From: Bacillus sp. BHET2
GTDB taxonomy: Bacteria; Bacillota; Bacilli; Bacillales; Bacillaceae_B
Direction: 5' to 3'
NCBI RefSeq assembly: GCF_005938125.1
Contig: NZ_VCQN01000001.1
Span: 186,001 to 250,000, forward strand
Length of the DNA stretch: 64,000 nt
Every line of letters begins with the position of its first letter. Positions within the stretch are counted from its first letter, which is position 1. Shown here one piece after another: positions 1-9,073 of the stretch. The notes beneath the pieces were generated by a model, which saw nothing but the letters and a program-made list of their open reading frames with translations, was not told the origin of the DNA and did not search any database. The translations under genes and the position numbers were made by a program.

Positions 1-372
1 GTCGTTCTAACGATGGGAATGTTTTATGCAGGCATTGGGCTAGTGGCTATTTATGATCCTGTACTCGTGTTTATTGATCAAAATCTGATTATTTCTTTAT
101 CCTTTGTGATGATGAGCATTCTTTTTTATGGGCACTCTTCCCATTTCATTCTCCGTTTATTGTCCATTGCAGGAAGCAGTATAATTGGAGAGTTTTTACT
201 CGGCATTCCATTGAATAAGATTGGATTTGTCTATATCTTAGGGGGTCCTGTATATCTGGATACCCTGGCAATTTCCTTCGGGGGCCTCATCGTCTTAAAG
301 ACGCTTGGAGAAATGAATCAGGTCTTTAACATCAAGGCACTGACAAATAAAGGGGAAATGAAAAATCTATGA
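1..372 (+). CDS. yphA: YphA-like integral membrane protein, 5' end outside window
   Basis: The frame is open from base 1, and the first in-window ATG at 13 lies four codons in, so the true start is upstream; 123 residues are visible against about 199 in B. subtilis YphA (recalled). The visible part is almost entirely hydrophobic, with at least three or four membrane segments and a short polar C-terminus. Function is unknown. The stop overlaps the next ATG (ATGA at 369-372), implying translational coupling to the YIEGIA gene. Assignment rests on membrane character and on position before the YIEGIA-der-gpsA genes; sequence recognition alone is modest. Confidence 0.7.
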   Translation, partial: VVLTMGMFYAGIGLVAIYDPVLVFIDQNLIISLSFVMMSILFYGHSSHFILRLLSIAGSSIIGEFLLGIPLNKIGFVYILGGPVYLDTLAISFGGLIVLKTLGEMNQVFNIKALTNKGEMKNL

Positions 373-1265
373 ATGTGTATGTATATCCGGTAATCTTCGG
401 AGTCGTAGTTGGGACATTAACTAGAATCTTTATGTTACGTACAGACTATCGCCAATATCCTACTTATTTGCATGGGAAGATTATTCATATAGCTCTAGGA
501 TTCATTGCAGCGGGCTTGGGGACGATCGCGATACCTGCACTGCTAGAAGAGAACTTTACGGCCATTACCTTTTTGACCGTAGCCGCTTCTCAATTTCGGG
601 ATGTTCGGAATATGGAGAGAAATACTTTGACCGAATTAGATGCATATGAACTAGTACCAAGAGGGGCTACCTACATTGAGGGGATAGCTGTCGCCTTTGA
701 AAGCCGAAATTATTTGGTTATTTTCACATCACTGCTCGCAACAATCGCGTATATTGTGTTTAATATTTATGTCGCACTGCTAATTAGCGGGATATGTATG
801 CTGATTGCTCATAAATTGATGGCTGGGGGCAGGCTGAAGGATATCGTTGACATTGAATATGTGAAGCCCCACTTTGATGGAGCTGGGCTTTATGTAGATA
901 ATATTTATATTATGAATATCGGTTTGAAAGTTAGACAGGAAGAGATTCTAAGATATGGGATGGGCTTCATTCTTTCGCCGAAATCTTTTGACTCTAGATC
1001 TACTCTAGCCAATCTTGGCCAGCGCCAAGCCATTCTTCACGATATGTCGACTTCACTGGGGATTTTCAAGGATTCAGGTACACCTGCATTGACACCGCTT
1101 GCTAAGAGGGATTTGGACGATGGAAGGATCGGTGTATTTGTCCTTCCGCAGAGAAAGGATGTAGAGAAAGCGATTGCCATCCTGGGGCAAGTTCCGACTT
1201 TGGAAAATGCGATAAGGATGCCGTCTGAATCGAAAGCGAATCAGGAAGGGAGTAAATTAGAATGA
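369..1265 (+). CDS. yphB: YIEGIA family membrane protein (B. subtilis YphB/SeaA type)
   Basis: This 298-residue protein carries the signature YIEGIA (about residue 97) that names its family. Hydrophobic segments lie at the N-terminus (about 1-20), at 36-60 and at 113-150; the remainder is a soluble C-terminal half rich in conserved positions. The family is restricted to spore formers, and I recall that the B. subtilis member was renamed for a role in spore envelope assembly; the biochemical role is unknown. It overlaps the gene before and the gene after by 4 bp each (ATGA), so the three are probably co-translated. Confidence 0.85.
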   Translation: MNVYVYPVIFGVVVGTLTRIFMLRTDYRQYPTYLHGKIIHIALGFIAAGLGTIAIPALLEENFTAITFLTVAASQFRDVRNMERNTLTELDAYELVPRGATYIEGIAVAFESRNYLVIFTSLLATIAYIVFNIYVALLISGICMLIAHKLMAGGRLKDIVDIEYVKPHFDGAGLYVDNIYIMNIGLKVRQEEILRYGMGFILSPKSFDSRSTLANLGQRQAILHDMSTSLGIFKDSGTPALTPLAKRDLDDGRIGVFVLPQRKDVEKAIAILGQVPTLENAIRMPSESKANQEGSKLE

Positions 1266-1453
1266 GCACCACAATCGAGAAGTTTATACTAGCCACCGTG
1301 ACAACCACTCCTGAGAAGGTACCCAGTGGTACCAGCGTATTCTATTGCAAAACAGATGAAGAATTACAAAAGATTTGTGCAAACCTTGAAGCTATTCTGG
1401 ATGGCATTGCCCACGAAATAGATGACGGTCTATTCATCATTGTAAAACATTGA
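1262..1453 (+). CDS. Capping complex subunit for YIEGIA
   Basis: A 63-residue soluble protein that begins inside the stop of the YIEGIA gene. It has no signal peptide or membrane segment and reads as a compact alpha/beta fold (a beta-rich first half, then an acidic helix with an IAHEIDDG motif near the C-terminus). Public annotation pairs a small protein of this type with YIEGIA under the name 'capping complex subunit'; I match it by size, adjacency and overlap. The partnership is inferred, not shown by the sequence. Confidence 0.7.
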   Translation: MSTTIEKFILATVTTTPEKVPSGTSVFYCKTDEELQKICANLEAILDGIAHEIDDGLFIIVKH

Positions 1454-1490
1454 TTGCTAGTTTATTCTTTTATTGATAAAATAGTAAAGT

Positions 1491-1542
1491 TAGGGGACTG
1501 TCCCATAAGGAAACAATACCTTAAGGGTCAGTCCTTATTATG
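1491..1542 (+). terminator. Hairpin after the yphA-YIEGIA operon
   Basis: An imperfect stem (AGGGGACTGTCCCATAAGG against CCTTAAGGGTCAGTCCTT) closes on an A-rich loop 37 bp after the operon. It lacks a long U run, so termination may be leaky into der. Confidence 0.5.
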
Positions 1543-1626
1543 CATAGTTCCAAATAAATATGACTGTAAAGGTTAAAAAGAGGAAATGTAAGAATAGGAC
1601 AACTTCTTACAGAAAGGGTGAATAAC

Positions 1627-2937
1627 GTGACAAAACCAGTAGTAGCAATCGTAGGACGTCCAAACGTTGGGAAGTCCACGATCTTTAATAGAATAGTTGG
1701 TGAAAGAATATCCATAGTTGAAGATGTTCCTGGTGTAACAAGAGACCGTATATATAGTTCTGCTGAGTGGCTGACGCATGAATTTAATATCATTGATACA
1801 GGTGGAATTGAACTTGGGAATGAACCATTCCTCGATCAAATCAGGCAGCAGGCGGAAATTGCCATAGACGAAGCCGACGTTATTGTTTTCTTGACGAACG
1901 GTCGTGAAGGAGTAACCGCAGCGGATGAAATTGTAGCCAAAATTCTATATCGTTCAAAAAAGCCGGTTGTACTCGGTATCAATAAAATCGATAATCCTGA
2001 AATGAGAGAAATGATTTATGACTTTTACTCATTAGGATTTGGGGAACCATATCCGATTTCAGGTTCACATGGACTTGGGCTTGGAGACCTTCTTGATGAC
2101 GTAGTCAAGAACTTCAAACAAGAAGAAGAAGAGGATTATGCTGAAGATGTGATTAAATTCTCATTAATTGGGCGTCCAAATGTAGGGAAATCTTCTTTAG
2201 TCAATGCATTGTTGGGTGAGGACCGTGTGATCGTAAGCGACGTGGCAGGAACGACAAGAGATGCCGTTGATTCGTCCTATTCGTTTGATGGTCAGGAATA
2301 TGTCATCATTGACACTGCAGGTATGAGAAAAAGAGGTAAAGTATACGAAACCACTGAAAAATACAGTGTGCTACGAGCTCTTAGAGCCATTGAGCGTTCG
2401 GATGTTGTCCTTTCCGTCATTGATGGTGAAGAAGGGATTATAGAGCAAGATAAGAAAATCGCAGGGTATGCCCATGAAGCTGGTAGAGCAGTTGTACTTG
2501 TCGTCAATAAATGGGACGTTGTAGATAAAGATGAGAAAACGATGATCAAATGGGAAAAGAACATCCGTGATCATTTCCAATTCCTTGACTACGCACCTAT
2601 CGTCTTTCTTTCTGCGAAAACAAAGAAACGCATTCATACTTTACTGCCTATGATTAATACAGCAAGCGAAAATCACTCGATGCGCGTACAATCAAGCGTA
2701 TTGAATGAAGTCGTCATGGATGCTGTTGCAATGAATCCTACACCGACGGATAATGGTAAGAGACTAAGAATTTACTACGCAACTCAAGTGGCTGTAAAGC
2801 CGCCAACATTCGTTGTATTTGTTAATGATCCTGAATTAATGCACTTCTCTTATGAACGATTCCTGGAAAATAGGATTCGTGATGCATTTGGATTTGAAGG
2901 AACTCCTATTCGTATTATTGCCCGTGCAAGAAAATAA
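1627..2937 (+). CDS. der: Ribosome-assembly GTPase Der (EngA)
   Basis: Der is an essential tandem GTPase needed for 50S subunit maturation. Two G domains are visible: the first has GRPNVGKST at residues 10-18, a DTGG switch and NKID; the second, after an acidic linker (EEEEDYAED), repeats [14 protein letters not shown] and NKWD. A C-terminal KH-like domain follows and ends in a basic tail. I chose the GTG at 1627 rather than the GTG at 1618: AGAAAGGGTG precedes it at good spacing, it gives 436 residues as in B. subtilis, and the protein then begins TKPVVAIVG as the family does. gpsA follows by 17 bp. Confidence 0.97.
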   Translation: MTKPVVAIVGRPNVGKSTIFNRIVGERISIVEDVPGVTRDRIYSSAEWLTHEFNIIDTGGIELGNEPFLDQIRQQAEIAIDEADVIVFLTNGREGVTAADEIVAKILYRSKKPVVLGINKIDNPEMREMIYDFYSLGFGEPYPISGSHGLGLGDLLDDVVKNFKQEEEEDYAEDVIKFSLIGRPNVGKSSLVNALLGEDRVIVSDVAGTTRDAVDSSYSFDGQEYVIIDTAGMRKRGKVYETTEKYSVLRALRAIERSDVVLSVIDGEEGIIEQDKKIAGYAHEAGRAVVLVVNKWDVVDKDEKTMIKWEKNIRDHFQFLDYAPIVFLSAKTKKRIHTLLPMINTASENHSMRVQSSVLNEVVMDAVAMNPTPTDNGKRLRIYYATQVAVKPPTFVVFVNDPELMHFSYERFLENRIRDAFGFEGTPIRIIARARK

Positions 2938-2954
2938 TAAGGTGGGTGTAAAAC

Positions 2955-4001
2955 ATGAAACATTCGAAAAAAGTAACGGTGGTTGGCGCAGGTAGCTGGG
3001 GTACGGCGCTTGCGATGGTCCTGGCTGATAATGGATTGGAAGTAAGGTTGTGGGGTCATAAGAAAGAACAAATCGATGAAATCAATACGCAGCATACGAA
3101 TGAGAAGTATTTGAAAGAAATCCAGCTCCCAGAATCGATTAAAGGATATCATGATCTTGGACAATCATTAGAAGGTGTTGATACCATTATCTTGGCCGTT
3201 CCGACGAAAGCGATTCGCGGGGTGCTGGGACAAATTCAAGAGGCTCAACATTCCTCGTTGACTGTGGTTCATGTTAGTAAGGGAATTGAACCTGATTCCT
3301 TACTAAGGATTTCGGAACTGATTGAGGATGAAATGGCTCCTGAAAATCTACATACAGTAGTAGTATTGTCTGGACCGAGTCATGCAGAAGAAGTGAGTTT
3401 AAGACATCCAACGACTGTGACTGTATCCTCTAAGGATATGAAGGCTGCTGAAGAGATTCAGGATCTATTCATGAACATGAATTTCCGCGTGTATACGAAC
3501 CCTGATATGCTCGGGGTGGAGATTGGTGGGGCTTTAAAGAATATCATTGCCCTTGCTGCCGGTATAACAGATGGTTTGGGATACGGTGATAACGCCAAAG
3601 CCGCTCTTATCACAAGAGGACTTGCAGAAATGGCACGTTTAGGAACAAAGATGGGAGCTAACCCCTTGACGTTTTCAGGTTTAACTGGGATTGGTGATTT
3701 AATCGTTACTTGTACAAGTGTTCACTCGAGAAACTGGAGAGCCGGAAACATGCTTGGGAAGGGCCATAACCTTGATGAGGTCCTCGACAACATGGGGATG
3801 GTAGTAGAAGGTGTGAGAACCACCAAAGCGGGTCACCAGCTTGCTGAAAAATATGAAGTGAATATGCCTATTACGAATGCCCTTTACGATGTTCTATTTA
3901 ATAAAGTAGAAGCGAAAGAAGCGGTAGATCATTTGATGGGTCGTGTGAAAACAAACGAAATGGAAGACCTTGTGAATATTCTCGGAGAACGTTTAACATA
4001 G
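2955..4001 (+). CDS. gpsA: NAD(P)H-dependent glycerol-3-phosphate dehydrogenase
   Basis: It reduces dihydroxyacetone phosphate to sn-glycerol-3-phosphate, the backbone precursor for membrane phospholipids. The Rossmann motif GAGSWG is at residues 11-16. The [13 protein letters not shown] segment carries the catalytic lysine near residue 195, and an all-helical C-terminal substrate domain contains the [14 protein letters not shown] motif. Length 348 is normal (345 in B. subtilis). A GGTGGGTG ribosome site precedes the ATG. It is the last gene before a strong terminator, so it is probably in an operon with der. Confidence 0.97.
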   Translation: MKHSKKVTVVGAGSWGTALAMVLADNGLEVRLWGHKKEQIDEINTQHTNEKYLKEIQLPESIKGYHDLGQSLEGVDTIILAVPTKAIRGVLGQIQEAQHSSLTVVHVSKGIEPDSLLRISELIEDEMAPENLHTVVVLSGPSHAEEVSLRHPTTVTVSSKDMKAAEEIQDLFMNMNFRVYTNPDMLGVEIGGALKNIIALAAGITDGLGYGDNAKAALITRGLAEMARLGTKMGANPLTFSGLTGIGDLIVTCTSVHSRNWRAGNMLGKGHNLDEVLDNMGMVVEGVRTTKAGHQLAEKYEVNMPITNALYDVLFNKVEAKEAVDHLMGRVKTNEMEDLVNILGERLT

Positions 4002-4161
4002 TCACAAAGGGGATAGGGGAGTCTTGCCTCATAAATTCTAGGGGAAATGATGAATAAATCTTGGAATAATAGGCATTCGAGGATGCGAACCAAGATCCTC
4101 GTGCATACACTGTCATGAATATATACAGCTTTGCCTATGGATGGGTAGGTCTCCCTTATTT

Positions 4162-4226
4162 AGAGCGCCTCTTAGTGTTTTGACATCATCTCCATGATGC
4201 CAAAACACATGAGGGGCTCTTTTTTT
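4162..4226 (+). terminator. Intrinsic terminator after gpsA
   Basis: A long stem (AGAGCGCCTCTTAGTGTTTTG against CAAAACACATGAGGGGCTCT) is followed by seven T. It lies 160 bp past gpsA. I see no convincing gene in 4002-4160 or in 4227-4315. Confidence 0.85.
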
Positions 4227-4315
4227 CGGGAGAGAGAACTAGGATGTCTCTTCGTAAAGCTTTGTAACAGAATCGTGAACAACCATTCTTTTCTATTCCT
4301 ATTTAAAGCTCTTAT

Positions 4316-4323
4316 GATATAAT
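4316..4323 (+). promoter_or_regulatory. Extended -10 promoter for yphE-yphF
   Basis: TGATATAAT (TG at 4315-4316, TATAAT at 4318-4323) is a full extended -10 element 27 bp before the yphE start; no good -35 hexamer is present. Sigma-A use is inferred. Confidence 0.55.
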
Positions 4324-4349
4324 ACATTCGATAACAGGAGGGATGTAGT

Positions 4350-4547
4350 TTGGATTCGATGATGAAGATGTGGATTTCGTTTGCGTCGATGGGATTCATG
4401 TTTTTTGCCATATTAGCAATCTATTTTAGCAGATATAAGATCAAGCAAAAATTCTTGCGATTTATTACAGCTTTCATGGCTTACATACTGATGATCGCAG
4501 GCGGACTTATGATGATTTATATAGTATTCAGCGGACCAGCCAACTAG
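4350..4547 (+). CDS. yphE: YphE-type small membrane protein (DUF2768)
   Basis: A 65-residue protein with two hydrophobic segments (about 9-28 and 39-60) separated by a short basic loop (RYKIKQKF). The start is a TTG at 4350, seven bases after a perfect AGGAGG at 4337-4342; no in-frame ATG matches that site. Size, two-helix topology and position between gpsA and the lipoprotein gene match B. subtilis YphE. Function is unknown. The next gene starts 29 bp on, so the two are likely co-transcribed. Confidence 0.8.
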   Translation: MDSMMKMWISFASMGFMFFAILAIYFSRYKIKQKFLRFITAFMAYILMIAGGLMMIYIVFSGPAN

Positions 4548-4576
4548 GAACCGCCCGATTGAAAGGACGTTTTAGA

Positions 4577-5287
4577 TTGAAGCGCTTATATATAATAGCA
4601 TTTTCTCTCATATTCACAATGAGTATTCTTTCTGGTTGTATGTATCCTGAGGAAAAGCTGAGTCAAAATCAAATTCCTTATGAAACCCAGGTAAAAGCGG
4701 TACAAGAGGCTGTGGAAACGTATCAGAAGGATAATAGTGGACTTCTTCCGATTAAGACCAGAGACCAGGATACCCCTATCTATCAGAAGTATCCAATCGA
4801 CTTTCGGAAACTTGCGCCAAGGTATTTGCCTGAAATACCAGGAAATGCTTTTGAAAACGGTGGAGTTTTTCAATATGTTCTCGTGGATGTTGAAGAAGAA
4901 CCGACCGTCAAAATATTTGATTTACGGATAGCAGAACAAATAAGGGAACTAAAAATCAGGATACAAGCTCATGACTACCCTCCGTTTAATGAGGAAGTAG
5001 CTAACAATGTGTATTCATTGAATTATAAAGAGCTTGGCTATGATGATGAAGTATATGTGAATAGTCCTTATTCAACTAAAAACCTTCCCCTCGTTATTAA
5101 TGGGGACGGAGACATTTTTGTGGATTACTCTATGGACCTATTTGAGAAGCTTAAATCTGGGGATAATGAATTTAAAAAAGGGGACGATATCCGGAATCTA
5201 CTCGTGGAAGCCTCATTCTTCGTTCCCGCATATTCTCTCCCTTATACTGTTGATGAAAATAACGAACCCGTCTTTATGACAAAATAG
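4577..5287 (+). CDS. yphF: YphF-like lipoprotein
   Basis: A predicted exported lipoprotein of 236 residues. The N-terminus has two basic residues, a hydrophobic core and the lipobox LSGC, so the mature protein would begin at Cys near residue 21 and be anchored on the outer face of the membrane. The rest is soluble and rich in acidic and aromatic residues. I chose the TTG at 4577, seven bases after GAAAGGACG, over the TTG at 4559, which lacks a ribosome site and would put a basic extension before the signal. Function is unknown; the family is seen in Bacillus near spoIVA. Confidence 0.8.
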   Translation: MKRLYIIAFSLIFTMSILSGCMYPEEKLSQNQIPYETQVKAVQEAVETYQKDNSGLLPIKTRDQDTPIYQKYPIDFRKLAPRYLPEIPGNAFENGGVFQYVLVDVEEEPTVKIFDLRIAEQIRELKIRIQAHDYPPFNEEVANNVYSLNYKELGYDDEVYVNSPYSTKNLPLVINGDGDIFVDYSMDLFEKLKSGDNEFKKGDDIRNLLVEASFFVPAYSLPYTVDENNEPVFMTK

Positions 5288-5291
5288 GCAT

Positions 5292-5335
5292 AACCCTTTT
5301 CTTACAAAATATATTGTAAGGGAAGGGTTATTATT
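5292..5335 (+). terminator. Intrinsic terminator after yphF
   Basis: AACCCTTTTCTTACAA pairs with TTGTAAGGGAAGGGTT around a short AT loop, followed by TTATTTTTAT. Confidence 0.85.
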
Positions 5336-5446
5336 TTTATATCATCCTTTATAGGGGAAATTCATCAAAACAAATGCTCATAAGTGCTCAGACATAATAA
5401 ATTTTTCACTTTTAATCATAAGGAGGGAAAAAAAGCATATTAATAG

Positions 5447-5475
5447 TCATAAGTCATTGGGACAACATCATAAAT
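5447..5475 (+). promoter_or_regulatory. Possible sigma-E promoter for spoIVA
   Basis: A TCATAAGT element and a CATAAATA element about 14 bases apart resemble the sigma-E consensus (ATATT-like -35, CATACAAT-like -10), 64 bp before the spoIVA start. B. subtilis spoIVA is sigma-E-dependent. The -35 match is weak. Confidence 0.35.
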
Positions 5476-5538
5476 ATAGAATGTGAGACAGAATACACGG
5501 ATGAAACATCCCTGGAATATAAGATGGGAGGGAATCTC

Positions 5539-7017
5539 TTGGAAAGAGTCGATCTATTTAAGGACATTGCCGAAAGAACAGGCGGAGATATCTATTTAGG
5601 TGTGGTAGGAGCAGTAAGAACAGGAAAATCAACATTTATCAAGAAGTTCATGGAACTGGTTGTCCTTCCTAACATCGCAAGTGAATCAGAACGGGCTAGA
5701 GCGCAAGATGAGTTACCCCAAAGTGCGGCAGGTAGGACCATCATGACGACTGAACCGAAGTTTGTACCGAACCAAGCGATCTCCGTTCATGTGGATGAAG
5801 GACTTGAAGTGAATGTGAGATTGGTAGATTGTGTAGGGTATACAGTCCCGGGTGCTAAGGGATACGAAGATGAAAATGGACCTAGGATGATCAATACACC
5901 TTGGTATGAAGAGCCCATACCATTTCATGAAGCTGCTGAAATTGGGACTCGTAAAGTAATCCAGGAGCACTCCACTATAGGAGTGGTCGTGACGACAGAT
6001 GGCTCTATCGGGGAAATCGGCCGAGGAGATTACATTGAAGCTGAAGAAAGAGTCATTGAGGAGCTGAAAGAGGTAGGTAAACCATTTATCATGGTTATCA
6101 ACTCTGCAAGGCCTCATGCTCCTGAGACAGAAGACCTAAGAGTGAAGCTGCAAGATAAGTATGACATTCCTGTTCTTGCTATGAGCGTAGAGAGTATGAG
6201 AGACTCGGATGTTCTCAGTGTGCTTAGAGAAGCGTTATTTGAATTCCCGGTACTCGAAGTGAATGTCAATCTTCCGAGCTGGGTAATGGTTCTCAAGGAA
6301 GAGCACTGGTTGAGACAGAACTACCAGGAAGCAGTGAAGGAAACGGTGAAGGATATTAAACGATTGCGTGATGTCGATCGTGTTGTTCATCACTTCAGTG
6401 AATTCGATCATATCGAGCGTGCGGGACTTGCTGGAATTGACATGGGTCAAGGAATTGCCGAAATTGACTTGTACGCACCGGATGAACTTTATGATGAAGT
6501 TTTGAAGGAAATTGTTGGGGTGGAAATTCGTGGGAAAGATCATCTCCTCGAATTAATGCAGGATTTTGCACATGCGAAAGCAGAATATGATCAAATTTCC
6601 GACGCGTTACGAATGGTGAAGCAGACTGGATATGGGATTGCTGCTCCTTCCTTAAATGATATGAGTCTAGATGAACCGGAAATCATCAGACAAGGATCCA
6701 GATTCGGGGTCAGCTTGAAAGCTGTTGCACCATCCATACACATGATAAAAGTGGATGTGCAGTCCAAATTCGAACCAATCATCGGTACAGAAAAACAAAG
6801 CGAAGAACTAGTGCGCTACTTAATGCAGGATTTCGAAGATGACCCGCTATCCATCTGGAACTCGGATATCTTCGGCAGAAGCTTAAGTTCCATTGTACGA
6901 GAGGGAATCCAGGCGAAGCTATCGTTAATGCCGGAAAATGCCCGATATAAATTGAAAGATACGTTGGAAAGAATCATCAATGAAGGATCAGGTGGATTAA
7001 TCGCCATTATTCTATAA
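5539..7017 (+). CDS. spoIVA: Stage IV sporulation protein A, spore coat basement ATPase
   Basis: SpoIVA polymerises around the forespore using ATP hydrolysis and anchors the coat. The P-loop GAVRTGKST is at residues 24-32, followed by the conserved LVDCVGYTVPGAKGYEDENG region. A helical middle domain and the SpoVM-binding C-terminus, ending GGLIAIIL, are intact. The TTG at 5539, six bases after GGGAGGG, gives exactly 492 residues, as in B. subtilis; the ATG at 5524 would add five residues and place the ribosome site inside the gene. It is monocistronic, flanked by terminators. Confidence 0.97.
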   Translation: MERVDLFKDIAERTGGDIYLGVVGAVRTGKSTFIKKFMELVVLPNIASESERARAQDELPQSAAGRTIMTTEPKFVPNQAISVHVDEGLEVNVRLVDCVGYTVPGAKGYEDENGPRMINTPWYEEPIPFHEAAEIGTRKVIQEHSTIGVVVTTDGSIGEIGRGDYIEAEERVIEELKEVGKPFIMVINSARPHAPETEDLRVKLQDKYDIPVLAMSVESMRDSDVLSVLREALFEFPVLEVNVNLPSWVMVLKEEHWLRQNYQEAVKETVKDIKRLRDVDRVVHHFSEFDHIERAGLAGIDMGQGIAEIDLYAPDELYDEVLKEIVGVEIRGKDHLLELMQDFAHAKAEYDQISDALRMVKQTGYGIAAPSLNDMSLDEPEIIRQGSRFGVSLKAVAPSIHMIKVDVQSKFEPIIGTEKQSEELVRYLMQDFEDDPLSIWNSDIFGRSLSSIVREGIQAKLSLMPENARYKLKDTLERIINEGSGGLIAIIL

Positions 7018-7024
7018 GCAACTT

Positions 7025-7051
7025 TGACCTTCCTTGGAGGGTCTTTTTTTT
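7025..7051 (+). terminator. Intrinsic terminator after spoIVA
   Basis: GACCTTCC-TT-GGAGGGTC followed by eight T, immediately past the stop codon. Confidence 0.85.
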
Positions 7052-7267
7052 ATTGCATGCCGCTAAACTGCAGCGGAAATAAACAGCGGTGTATTAATAG
7101 GTACAAATCATATAATTTATCCAGATATTGTTCACTTTTCGATTGATGAGATTTAGTTATGCCCCAACCTTAATTATTTTTTCAATGAAAAATCTTAATA
7201 TCGTGAAACAATGTTATCACATTGTATATTTATTAATTGAGACGTAGAATTAAGAGGGCATAATAAA

Positions 7268-7316
7268 ATAAATAACGGATAAACCCTTTGTATGAAAGGG
7301 TTTATCCGTTATTTAT
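7268..7316. repeat. Near-perfect 22-bp-stem inverted repeat
   Basis: Bases 7268-7289 are the exact reverse complement of 7295-7316, with a five-base loop (GTATG). No U tract follows on the plus strand and no complete gene ends nearby, so it does not look like an ordinary terminator. It sits in the 711-bp gap between spoIVA and hbs. Confidence 0.8.
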
Positions 7317-7370
7317 ATCTCTCCGTACCATCAAACAGGATATACATTTCAGATGAAACAGAGGGTGACG

Positions 7371-7556
7371 ATGTTTAAGGAGATACAAGGTTGGGAAGTA
7401 AAAGAGAGAACAATTGTTGAGGGTATAAGTTGCAGTCATCGATGAGAAGTGATAGGTTGGATAGACGGCAAGGATAAAGGGATTGATGGTGTTTCTATTA
7501 CATTTGTGTTTCAAATAAGAAAAGATTCCCATTATTTCTTGATTTGTTCTTGCTAA
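7371..7556 (+). pseudogene. Possible interrupted ORF, unknown product
   Basis: An ATG at 7371 follows GAGGGTGACG, a credible ribosome site. The frame runs 24 codons (MFKEIQGWEVKER...), meets TGA at 7443, then continues open for 36 more codons (EVIGWIDGKDKG...) to TAA at 7554. The composition on both sides of the stop looks protein-like, which suggests a small gene broken by one nonsense change. I do not recognise the family, and chance cannot be excluded for so short a frame. Confidence 0.3.
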
Positions 7557-7728
7557 GGTGAATCTATTGTGATAATCTTTTAACAGAATTGTTGTTGAAT
7601 ATTGATTCAGCAACGTTTTCAAGCGTTTTTTCTACACTTTATGTATAGAATTCGCTAAAGTTGTTTACTAATGATATTAAAGTAAATGAATCATGACTGA
7701 GACATTTCCTTGGGAGGAGGTGAATGGC

Positions 7729-8001
7729 ATGAACAAGACAGAACTAATCAATGCTGTTGCAGAAGCTGCTGAGCTATCTAAGAAGGACGCTACAAAAGCG
7801 GTTGACGCTGTTTTCGATACAATTCAAGATTCACTTGCAAACGGTGATAAAGTACAATTAATCGGATTCGGTAACTTCGAAGTACGTGAGCGCGCAGCCC
7901 GTAAAGGTCGCAACCCACAAACAGGTGAAGAGATCGAAATCTCAGCTAGCAAAGTACCTGCTTTCAAACCAGGTAAAGCGCTTAAAGAAGCTGTAAAATA
8001 A
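7729..8001 (+). CDS. hbs: DNA-binding protein HU (HBsu)
   Basis: HU is the main nucleoid-associated protein; it binds and bends DNA as a dimer. The 90-residue sequence starts [19 protein letters not shown], has the [20 protein letters not shown] beta-arm region and ends [14 protein letters not shown], all typical. The start is the ATG at 7729, just after a near-perfect GGGAGGAGGTGA; the in-frame ATG 12 codons upstream would bury that site. It is transcribed alone, with a terminator after it. Codon use is strongly optimised, as expected for an abundant protein. Confidence 0.98.
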   Translation: MNKTELINAVAEAAELSKKDATKAVDAVFDTIQDSLANGDKVQLIGFGNFEVRERAARKGRNPQTGEEIEISASKVPAFKPGKALKEAVK

Positions 8002-8024
8002 TTACATACTTTGAGCGTAATAAT

Positions 8025-8056
8025 GAAAGGTCGCATATTTATGCGGCCTTTTTTTT
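8025..8056 (+). terminator. Intrinsic terminator after hbs
   Basis: AAAGGTCGCAT-ATTT-ATGCGGCCTT followed by a T run. Confidence 0.9.
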
Positions 8057-8159
8057 ATTCTCTTTTTAGTATGGATGGATCATCATAAAAAATATGTGTG
8101 GAAAATCATTCTCTTCAAGACGTTTTTATATTATTATAAAACTTCTAAAGCACTAGTCT

Positions 8160-8188
8160 TTGATGACATTATAGGCTTGTGCTAATAT
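8160..8188 (+). promoter_or_regulatory. Sigma-A promoter for folE-mtrB
   Basis: TTGATG (8160-8165), a 17-bp spacer, then TAATAT (8183-8188), 45 bp before the folE start. Confidence 0.6.
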
Positions 8189-8233
8189 TAACAATGTTAC
8201 TATTTCTTTAAGTTACTATAGGGGGACAACATA

Positions 8234-8800
8234 ATGGCACAAGTCAATCATGGCCAAATAGAAGAAGCGATTCGATTAATATTAGAAGCAATTGGAGAGA
8301 ATCCTAATAGAGAAGGTTTATTAGATACGCCAAAGCGAGTGGCGAAAATGTATGCAGAAGTATTTTCGGGAATCGATCATGACCCGAAAGAATACTTTGA
8401 AACGATATTTACTGAGGATCATGAAGAATTGGTACTTGTAAAGGATATTCCTTTCTATTCCATGTGCGAGCATCATCTTGTCCCTTTTTACGGAAGAGCA
8501 CATGTTGCGTACATCCCGAAAGACGGTAGAGTGGCTGGTTTAAGTAAACTGGCAAGAGCGGTTGAATCCGTTGCGAAGCGGCCTCAGCTTCAAGAAAGAA
8601 TCACCTCTACCGTGGCGGATACAATGATGGAGACACTTGAACCACATGGTGTGATGGTTGTAGTTGAAGCAGAGCATATGTGCATGACCATGAGAGGTGT
8701 AAAGAAGCCTGGTTCAAGTACAGTGACAACAGCTGTGAGAGGTTCGTTTAAAGAAGACCCTCAAGCACGTAGCGAAGTTCTTACTTTTATTAAGAATTAG
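8234..8800 (+). CDS. folE: GTP cyclohydrolase I
   Basis: It converts GTP to 7,8-dihydroneopterin triphosphate, the first step of folate synthesis. Zinc ligands are visible in MCEHHLVPF (Cys at about 78, His at about 81) and in [12 protein letters not shown] (Cys at about 150), and the RPQLQERIT and [10 protein letters not shown] segments are conserved. Length 188 matches the type I enzyme (190 in B. subtilis, where it is called mtrA/folEA). A GGGGG ribosome site precedes the ATG. mtrB follows after 12 bp, as in B. subtilis. Confidence 0.97.
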   Translation: MAQVNHGQIEEAIRLILEAIGENPNREGLLDTPKRVAKMYAEVFSGIDHDPKEYFETIFTEDHEELVLVKDIPFYSMCEHHLVPFYGRAHVAYIPKDGRVAGLSKLARAVESVAKRPQLQERITSTVADTMMETLEPHGVMVVVEAEHMCMTMRGVKKPGSSTVTTAVRGSFKEDPQARSEVLTFIKN

Positions 8801-8812
8801 GAGGGATCAAGG

Positions 8813-9034
8813 ATGAATTCAAATGATTATATCGTCATTAAAGCAATTGAAGATGGTGTGAATGTGATTGGGCTTACCAGGGGGACAGACACCCGTTTTC
8901 ATCATTCAGAGAAGCTTGATAAAGGTGAAGTCATGATTGCGCAGTTCACTGATCATACCTCTGCGATTAAAGTAAGAGGAAAGGCAACCATCGTCACCAG
9001 CTACGGTGAAGTGGAAAGTGATAACAAGAAATAA
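8813..9034 (+). CDS. mtrB: Tryptophan RNA-binding attenuation protein TRAP
   Basis: TRAP forms an 11-subunit ring that, with bound tryptophan, wraps RNA containing repeated GAG/UAG triplets and attenuates trp genes. The 73-residue protein keeps the family pattern [10 protein letters not shown]...[17 protein letters not shown], the [14 protein letters not shown] segment carrying RNA-binding Lys/Arg, and the tryptophan-pocket loops. It follows folE with an AGGAGG site. The usual target, the trp operon, is not in its usual place in this window (see aroH-hisC). Confidence 0.97.
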   Translation: MNSNDYIVIKAIEDGVNVIGLTRGTDTRFHHSEKLDKGEVMIAQFTDHTSAIKVRGKATIVTSYGEVESDNKK

Positions 9035-9073
9035 TACTCTATCCGGCTTTCACTGTGTAGAGAAGATAAAGGT

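Noticed and set aside
4049..4122. Short plus-strand ORF of 23 codons after gpsA
   Set aside because: A GGGGA lies near its ATG, but the peptide has no recognisable pattern and it lies between gpsA and its terminator; not supportable.
4172..4411. 79-residue minus-strand ORF over the gpsA terminator and yphE
   Set aside because: Overlaps a strong terminator and a better gene on the other strand.
5428..5538. In-frame N-terminal extension of spoIVA behind AAGGAGG at 5421
   Set aside because: The frame is open but has no ATG/GTG/TTG at usable spacing, and the family length of 492 fits the TTG at 5539.
7302..7622. 106-residue minus-strand ORF in the spoIVA-hbs gap
   Set aside because: Starts without a ribosome site, ends in the hairpin at 7268-7316, and has a composition typical of chance frames in AT-rich DNA.
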